Assembly: GCA_002286715.1 (NCBI GenBank) | Contig: NSJX01000001.1 | Span: 2,039,805-2,103,804, forward strand | Direction: 5' to 3' | Source: Dentipellis sp. KUC8613 | Taxonomy: Eukaryota > Basidiomycota > Agaricomycetes > Russulales > Hericiaceae | DNA length: 64,000 nucleotides | Shown: positions 57,301-64,000 of the stretch, in pieces | Position numbering within the stretch: position 1 is the stretch's first letter | How the letters are laid out: each line of letters begins with the position of its first letter | The notes under the pieces: generated by a model | What the model was told of the DNA's origin: nothing | Seen by the model: the letters and a program-made list of their open reading frames with translations, nothing else | The model's database searches: none | Translations under genes and position numbers: made by a program

Positions 57301-58113
57301 ATCAATTTTGTCGGCGCACAGTCCACTGCGAGCCTGAGCACACGCATCGCTGTTCTTCGCCGGCTTTTGTTAGGGAAGGAAGACGTCGAGGGACACACAG
57401 AGACGGGGCTATGGTTCGGGAGAGCAGCGGAGGGGCCTGTGCCGCTCGTGGTGCACGTGGACAGCGCGGACCCGATGGCAAGATTGTTGGAGCTGAAGAA
57501 GGAAGTGGAAAATAACAGAGGCTCCAGGATGCAGATGGTATTTGCGGGCGCGACAGAGGCGCATTTGTTGGCGAAGGAGATCGGAGATGCGGGGGTGGGC
57601 GTGATCCTGATTCCGTCGAGGCCGGTGCCCATGACTTGGGACGATCGTCGCATGTAGGCGTTTCCCTCTGTTGGATCTGCCGCGTATACTGACGGGTGTC
57701 GCGGGTGTCGACAGTCTCCCAGGACCTCCGCTGACCAACGATACGGCGATCGTCAGGTTGCTTGAGCATAACGTTCTGGTCGGGTTAGGCGTCACTGAAG
57801 CTACGTATGCCACGCATACGCGGTTCGATATCGCTTGGGTACGTCTGCTGCCATTTTCTCCCAGGCTACGTACTCATGACACGCTGGTTAGGCTGGAATT
57901 GACGGCGGAGGGCGCATCACAAAGGAACAAGCAACGGCTATGGCCAGTTTGAACCTGGAGCGTCTTCTCGGGATTGACTCGCTGCGCGATGCAGACGGAA
58001 AGGATGCGTATGAAAGCGACATGGTGGCGTATGAAGGCGGGGGTATATTGGACATGAGTTCAAAGGTGGTTGCTATTATATCGGGAGGAAGGGGTGAAGT
58101 CGACCTGATCTGA
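54399..58113 (+). CDS. Membrane-anchored amidohydrolase (CE9-like metallo-dependent hydrolase)
   Basis: ATG at 54399. After an Arg/Asp-rich cytosolic tail comes one hydrophobic helix (VSFPIILAALGTLLLACSIL, ~30-50), so a type II anchor is likely. Then TLIRNATVWTG and DVVDAQGAWVTPGLVDLHSH (HxH metal site), NSPNGPILPWLRSIDAFHTH, LTLAIAGGVTSVQVLPGSAN, GGQAFMVKPRK, ISNHCYEAVDIDAIVR, FPIASFHHAAEAYLVP, GGTPAVALFAS and a second part with AAGLAHRIGLLREGYDADVV, VVLWDSHPLRLGATP (composite domain). A partial second amidohydrolase-like half follows (GVTVATSFSHAQF, VPLVVHVDSAD, LLEHNVLVGLGVTEAT) up to the stop at 58111. Exons are many and some joints are approximate. Such proteins are often annotated CE9 in Agaricomycetes, but the substrate is unknown. 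Confidence 0.75.
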
Positions 58114-58283
58114 TCGCTCTCATGAGTCAGGGTAAAATATGGACCATACAGAGAAAAGGACATACGCGCGATGCTGGGATTATATATTACGACCGAACAC
58201 GATATATTCATGCTCCAGATTTCATGCTTTACCAACACCGAGAAGTGCCGCGCCAGTCCTGATGCCCCAACCTTTATTTGCTA
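58114..58283. other. Short convergent spacer
   Basis: About 170 bp between the amidohydrolase stop and the small minus-strand ORF. No feature seen. Confidence 0.5.
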
Positions 58284-58643
58284 TCAGACTGATGCCGAGG
58301 CAGCTAAGCAGAAAGCCCGTGAATCTATGTGAATCGTCAGCATCGAGGGCGTGTTTGATATGCTCGATACAACGAACCGGAAGAATGCCACACGCGACAG
58401 AGATCGCTCCTCTCCTGCAGTACGTGAAGACGAGAATATAGCCCGGAGAACGGCGGGGGTCACGGGTATGCGACTGTTGGACTGGGCAGCCTGGACTTCG
58501 GGCGGGTCTGGAGGGACGGGGATGGATGCGAGCGGGTGGGCGCGAACGGTGCTGGCAACTGAAGCTGGCCGCCTATACGACGGCGCATACGTCCCAGGCG
58601 TCGGTGTCACGTCTGACGAGTTCGAGCTGTTCGTGGTCGCCAT
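58284..58643 (-). CDS. Small orphan protein, unrecognised
   Basis: An uninterrupted 119-codon frame starts ATG GCG ACC ACG AAC at 58643, GC-biased at third positions through the first ~70 codons. It is Ser/Thr/Pro-rich (SSDVTPTPGTYAPSYRRPAS, STVRAHPLASIPVPPDPPE, NSRIPVTPAVLRAIF). Codon bias fades toward the stop at 58284, so the true gene may splice before that. No family is recognised and no transmembrane or catalytic motif is seen. It is divergent from the RhoGEF, 237 bp apart. Confidence 0.4.
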   Translation of the reverse strand: MATTNSSNSSDVTPTPGTYAPSYRRPASVASTVRAHPLASIPVPPDPPEVQAAQSNSRIPVTPAVLRAIFSSSRTAGEERSLSRVAFFRFVVSSISNTPSMLTIHIDSRAFCLAASASV

Positions 58644-58880
58644 CGTCGTCGACGTTGACGAGCAGACCTGTCACGCACCGTGACCCCGAGCAGTGACCTA
58701 ATTACAAATTCCTCGTACGCGACGGCCACGTGATTCAGGCCCAGCGCGTCGCGGACAACAACCGTCAACACGCCCCGAGCTCCGTTTGACTTGTACCACC
58801 ACGCCTATACCTCCTTTCTCCGCCCTGGCTCTTCCTCTTTCCAAATTGTGTGCCGTGGCGCTGCGGATACGAACATACAG
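58644..58880. promoter_or_regulatory. Divergent promoter of the RhoGEF
   Basis: 237 bp between the small ORF's ATG and the RhoGEF ATG. No specific motif recognised. Confidence 0.35.
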
Positions 58881-61800
58881 ATGACATCAATCAGCACTTC
58901 TCCAAGAAAAACGGTGCCGTTATCCGGAGGTGATGACTGGGAGGGTCCGTCCAAACCGAGACAGCCCGGAATTACTCGACGCGTCTTTTACTGCGGGGTA
59001 GTGGTGGAAAGCGAGAATGGAAGGGACATTCCACTAGGTTCGCTTTTTGGTTTATGTCAAATTGCGATTTGTGCATGATTGAGTTTCTATAGATGTCCAG
59101 GAACTCATACAATCACTGGGGGATCCTCTGAGCGAATTTGAGGAGCGGGAGTCTCCGAGCGCAGAAGCTTTGGCGGAGGAACGGGTGAGTGTGACTTATG
59201 CGTACTTCTCTTGGCCAGGGTCTCCAGAGTCTGTGCGCAAATATCATGCGAGAAGTGTGGCATGCTGAGGGACAAGCCGAACCCCAACCTTGTGGATCTG
59301 AAATTTAGTCCGATGGTCCTCACAATCGTGTGGTGACTGTGCTTCAGTCCTGTTAAACTGACAGCACTTTTTATAGGATACAGAAACCCGTATACAAGAC
59401 ATGACCAACACGTCCGCCGTCCAAGAGTTGATCACCGAACTTGTGATCACCGAGCGCTCCTACGTCAAACGACTTCATATACTCAAGCAAGACTACGCTG
59501 ATCCCTTACGCTCCTTTGCACGTAGCAAGGAAACCGCAATTATCCCCGCATACGAGGCGAAGACACTATTTGGCAACCTCGACGACTTGCTGCCTGTGAA
59601 CCAGGCTCTACTTGCCGATCTGGAGAAGATGATGCTGCCAGATGGCCCACAGACAGTGGGGTCGGTAGGAGATGTCGTGCTGCGGCACTTTAAGGAGCGG
59701 CGCGGATTCGAACGTTACAAGCAGTACTACTCGAAGCGGGAGGAAGCACAGAGTATCTTGAAAGACATGACAAGACGATCCTCCAACTTCGCAGGGTTTA
59801 TTGATGTGAGCATTTCGACACCGGGTACCAATCATTGTCATGCTTATTAGATTGCAGAGAATCAAATACTCATCTGCTGACACGAAGAATCGCGTCGGTC
59901 TTAGCGAACTACTCATGGACCCTGTTCAACGCATTCCTCGCTACACCCTCCTGTTCCGCACGATGATCAAGCGCATGGCGCCGGGTGACACACAGCGCGC
60001 CAAACTCATCGAGGCTAACGAGATTGCAAGCAAGATCGCACAGGCCGACGTGGATGACGAAACGAAACGGGCAACCATCCTGAACTACATCGGCACGAGC
60101 GTCGAGGACTTCCCAGTCAACTTAATCTCGAATTCCCGACAGTTCATTGACTGCATCGACGTGCAGGACGTGATCGCAGAGACACCACTATCGCCGCTCG
60201 AAACGCTGCACTGCACGCTGTTTCTGTTTGACGATAAGCTAATGCTCGTGAAGCGCCCCGGGAACGGGGAGAAAACCGGGCGGAGTTTATCTGGTGTTGA
60301 TCAGGCAGACAAGGTGAACAAAAGCGGGAAGCTCCTACCGTCTGCGTTGAAGAAGAGCGGCTTGAGTTGCAAAGGTGTATTCGACGTCTCCGACGTCGTA
60401 GCTACCGATGTCGGGGGTTGTGGTAAGTTCCCTCATCAACAATATCGATCGAGCTGACGGGATGGTGGCCAGATTTTCACTTGTATTTGGAGGTCCCACC
60501 ACAAGATCAGACCGACCGATGGTCTGGCCGTCCATTCCGTGCCTTGTCTGTAGTATTCCCTCCTGCGCCTGTAGGCCTTAATCCTGTCCGCTCAGAGACG
60601 GAAAAGAAGCGCTTCTTGGAAAAGCTGTGGCATGTGCAGGCCAAGTACCGAACAAGAACCGGCAACTCTATAGCCCTTCGCGCGGAAGAGCGGGAGGTAG
60701 AATCGAAAGGCGGACGGGTCACGTTTGCGCGGACATACTATAACCTCTACCAACGAACTGCGTTTTTGCGAGAAACAAAGAAGGTAGAAATGATTACCCT
60801 CTTTGCGGTGCTCCGACTGATTCGCTGCTGCAGACCAAGGTTGTGGTCCACATCGACCCACTAGGCTCGTCAGATCCCATTCCCTTCGGCATAAATGCGC
60901 CACCGTATGTCTCAATACGCCTGCAGCCCATGGCAGGCGATCTGTCGCGCTACAGCGTGACCTCTAGCGACCCCAATGACGAAGGCGAAGAAGACATTGT
61001 CCAAACGCTTCGGGTTCCCGACCGGATTGTACATACCAGTGGGTATTTTTTGTTCTCACAATTCTAACAAGTTCCTGACATCCCATCATTGCGGCATAGT
61101 CCACCAGTATGGTCTCTTCAAATTCGGCACAGGCAAGCACTCCATACCCTCGACTCCCACGGCCTCGACGCGCTCGCGCGCCGCCATCTTCGGGCTCGAC
61201 GTGATCTCGCGGAACCTCTTCGGCGCGCTGCCCGGCTCGTCGAAGGGCGACCTGTTCGGGGGCTCGATCAGCGGGCACCGCCGCACGAAGTCGTTCGTAT
61301 CCCGCTCGTCGACGTACACGACCTCCGAGGGGAGTCTCATGCGGTTCTCGCACAGTTCCAAGTCGACCGTGACCGCGGCGACGAGCCTGTCGTCGAGCAT
61401 GGACGAGGACTCGCTCGCGGGCAGCCGCTCGTCGTCGCGCTCGCGCAAGCTGCTGAAGAGGCGCAGCAAGTCGCCCATGAGCGCGGAGAGCTCGCCGCGG
61501 CGCGCGCGCTCGCAGCCGCAGTCGCGCGAGGTGTCGAGAGAGAGGGTGTCTGGGTACGCGAGCTCGGGCCGGGAGGACGACGAGGATACGGTGACGATGC
61601 CGCAGCCGGTGGAGGATATGGACGAGTCCGAGTGGGATCTCACGAGGCGGCTCGAGCTCGCGCGGCAGAACAGTCAGAATCAGCATGGGGGACCGCCGCT
61701 CACGCCGTCATGGGAGGAGCCGGTGGAGGAGACAATCTACGAAGGTAAGCGCATTGCTCTTTGGCACAAAGGCTTTGGATTCTGACTATCGCCTTTGTAG

Positions 61801-63797
61801 AGGAGCCACCACAAGGCATCCGCCCCTCCTCCCGCGCCTCGCGCACAACACGCCCCACCACGCCCGTCACCCGCCCGCAATCCACAGCGCCCACCGAGCC
61901 CGAGCGGCCCACGCGCCCGCACTCCGCCCTCTCGCACCGCTCCTCCACCTCCACCACGACACCCCACCCGCACCCGCGCGGGCCGCGCTCGCCCTCCCCC
62001 CTGCCCCCCTCGCCCACCGCAGATTCGCCGTTCCGCAGCTCGGACGAAATTGAGGCCGCGCTCGAGAACATGGGCCAGCTGCCCACAACACCCCAGCGCA
62101 CGGCGTCGCCGCTGCCGCGGAGCAGGCGCCAGCCGTTCGAGCCGGCGGAGAACATGGTCGTGACGCCGAAGATGGCGGGCGCGCTGCCAAGGCTGGCGAT
62201 GGGCAAGGTCGAGCCGCTGTCGATCAAGAAGGCGTCGACGTCGCCGACGAAGATGTCGCCCACGAAGAGCGTGGTGGAGACTACGCCGTTGCGGACCTCG
62301 GTGGAGAGTGCGTCGGTGCGGGCCTCGGTGGAGACTGTGTCGGTGCGCGGGGCTGTGGAGAGTGCGTCCGTGCGCGGGTCGGTGGAGACCGCGTCTGCGC
62401 GCGGGTCGGGGCTCGCTCAGACGCGGGTGAGCAAGGTAACAGCAGCATCAGCGTCGACGTCAACATCGGCGCCGTCGCCCGCGGAGTCGTCGGGGGGCGG
62501 GGACACAATGAACAGGCTCATCCGCAAAGCAGAAGCAACGAAGGTCGACGTACGTGCCGCCCACCCATGTCTCATTGAACTTCTATTGACGTCGTATGCG
62601 CGCAGATCAACTCCTCGCGCAAGGCCGTCAAGCGCATCCGGATGGACGCGGAGAAGCTGCAGGCAAGCCTCAAGAAGCTGGGCGAGGACGCGCCGCCGCG
62701 GCGCCCGCAGACGCCCCTGCGCGGCGTCGTGCGCACGCCGCAGAGCACGCAGTACAAGGTGCGCCCCATCCCATCTCCCACCTCCCTCCCCACCTCCCCC
62801 CTCTCCTTGCTCACAATGCCTTCGCCCTTCACCAGACGCGCGACGCGCAAGAGCGCATGGAAGAGCTGCACCAGGTCATCCAGCGGCGCGAGGGCGGGGG
62901 TGTGCTCGGGCGCACGCACTCCATATCCCAATTCGACTCTCCCCTGAGCCCCCGCACGCCGCCGCCGCCGCCGTCCGCCGCGCGCGCAGAGGCGGAGGAG
63001 CTGGCGCGGCAGATCGACGACGCGGCGGGGCGCGCGGACGGCGTGCTGCGGGGTGCGCTGGAGCACCATGACGCGCTGGGGCTCGACCTCGAGCGGCTCG
63101 CGGCGGATCTGGCCGAGGTGCGTCCTGTTTGCCCCTCCTGATTGGTGGTGAGGAGTGAATGAGTGCTGATGCTGGTGCGTGGGATGCAGAAGGCGGCGCT
63201 GCTGGAGAAGGCGCGTGCGGAGCTGCAGAATGCGCGGCGGCAGTGCGATCTCGTGAAGGACCTGCTCGCGGACACGACGGCGGAGAAGGAGATCATGTAT
63301 GAGGTGCGTGCGGGCGTGCGGGCCGTTGCTTCTTTGTTTCCCTTTCTACTTTTCTTGCTGGTGGCTGACTGGACTGGGGCTGGATGGATGGACGCAGGCG
63401 TTCAACGAGGAGCTCGACAAGATGTACACGGAGGCGCAGCTGCCGGACGAGGAGGCGTGGACCGCGATGACGCGCGATCTGCGGCAGGCGAAGGCGGACC
63501 GCAATGCGTACCGGCAGGAGAACTCGTGCGTGCCGTCTCTTTCCCACTCTGCCCAATTCACCTTTCACCTCCCTGCTCTTCCTCGTTTCGCGCGTGCTGA
63601 TAAGCTGCCCCCCCGCACAACACACAGGCACCTCAAGCGGCGCCTCGCGCAGACGGAGATGGAGAAAGAAGAGTGCGTGTGCTTTCCACGTGCGCGACCC
63701 GGGCTGACTGACTGAATGAATGCGGGTTTGGTTGTGGTTTTGGGTTTCCTGGAATAGATGGGGCGCGCTGCTGCGCGAGCACGGGCTCATACCGTAA
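58881..63797 (+). CDS. Rho guanine-nucleotide exchange factor (DH-PH) with long disordered and coiled-coil tail
   Basis: ATG at 58881. The DH domain starts SAVQELITELVITERSYVKR and holds YEAKTLFGNLDDLLPVNQAL, VLRHFKERRGFERYKQYYSK, then ADTKNRVGLSELLMDPVQRI and PRYTLLFRTMIKRMAPGD (the LxxPxQRxxRY helix of Dbl proteins). A PH-like region follows (LETLHCTLFLFDDKLMLVKR, YLEVPPQDQ). Ser/Arg/Pro-rich sequence comes next, a nine-residue tandem repeat (62274-62408), then coiled coil (SSRKAVKRIRMDAEKLQASL, LEKARAELQNARRQCDLVKD, EEAWTAMTRDLRQAKADRNA, HLKRRLAQTEMEKEE) ending WGALLREHGLIP, stop 63795. It likely activates Rho1 or Cdc42 at growth sites. The exact orthologue is unclear. Confidence 0.85.
62274..62408 (+). 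repeat. Five tandem 27-nt units inside the RhoGEF gene
   Basis: Five in-frame 27-nt units encode nine-residue repeats of the type V-E-S/T-x-S-V-R-x-S. The last four are near-identical, the first is diverged. Confidence 0.85.
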
Positions 63798-64000
63798 CAT
63801 CCGAAGAACCGTGTTCTGCCCTGGCCCTGGCCCTGGCGGCGTCTTTCGCTTTCCCCTTTCTGCATCTTGCCCTTCTTGCCCATGCTTCCCCCATTGACAC
63901 TCACCACGCATCACGCACCACATCACTCACCACGCACCACGCACCACGCACCACGCATCTCACACCATACCATCATCTCATGCATGTCGACTCCCTTCTT
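63798..64000. other. 3' flank of the RhoGEF gene
   Basis: Pyrimidine-rich 3' sequence running into a CA-rich simple-repeat zone to the window end. Confidence 0.6.
63928..63955. repeat. Tandem heptamer (CACCACG)
   Basis: Four perfect copies of CACCACG with imperfect copies on both sides. Confidence 0.85.

Noticed and set aside
60964..61686. 240-codon minus-strand frame
   Set aside because: Antisense of the Ser-rich RhoGEF region. Arg-rich low complexity.

Overview
This is eukaryotic nuclear DNA from a filamentous basidiomycete, most probably an Agaricomycete. The signs are GC-rich coding sequence, genes cut by many short (about 50-70 nt) GT-AG introns, and a typical mushroom/polypore gene set. 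No bacterial, plasmid, viral or CRISPR feature is visible. Gene spans below include introns. Splice sites were read by eye from GT-AG signals, reading frame and family conservation, and several complete models were checked to be multiples of three.

Layout. 1-10.2 kb holds mitochondrial ribosomal protein uL2 (partial), a Laa2-like clathrin accessory protein, MOB1, glutamate decarboxylase, U2 snRNP B'' and ceramide synthase. 11.1-21.1 kb holds a flavocytochrome b2-type FMN dehydrogenase, an NEM1/Dullard-type phosphatase, ESCRT-III Snf7 and a Dal5-type transporter. 21.6-25.1 kb holds a UBA-zinc-E2 fusion protein. It is followed by an assembly gap (25406-26390) and about 2.8 kb in which I find no gene. 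29.2-41.4 kb holds a Zn2Cys6 activator, a Reb1/TTF-I-like Myb protein, an SGNH esterase, a CCDC97-like protein, a poorly defined small gene and a DUF676-type lipase. 42.5-49.9 kb holds a truncated Grr1 paralogue, a 2 kb AT-rich spacer with diverged repeat copies, full-length Grr1 and a Gag1-clamp-like protein. 50.5-53.6 kb holds NatA catalytic subunit Naa10, LSm3 and U1-C. 54.4-63.8 kb holds a membrane-anchored amidohydrolase, a small orphan ORF and a DH-PH RhoGEF.

Together these are core cell-biology genes: splicing (U2B'', LSm3, U1-C), ubiquitin (E2 fusion, Grr1 and its paralogue), membrane traffic and lipids (Snf7, Laa2-like, Lag1, Nem1), and polarity and cytokinesis (Mob1, RhoGEF). They are scattered singletons and not a biosynthetic cluster. 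Many pairs are head-to-head with short shared promoters.

The most unusual items are the UBA-zinc-E2 fusion, the inverted truncated Grr1 paralogue with preserved intron positions, an SGNH esterase with Ser in place of the block III Asn, a ceramide synthase whose C-terminal KKER depends on removal of the last intron, and a 13-nt inverted repeat flanking the assembly gap.
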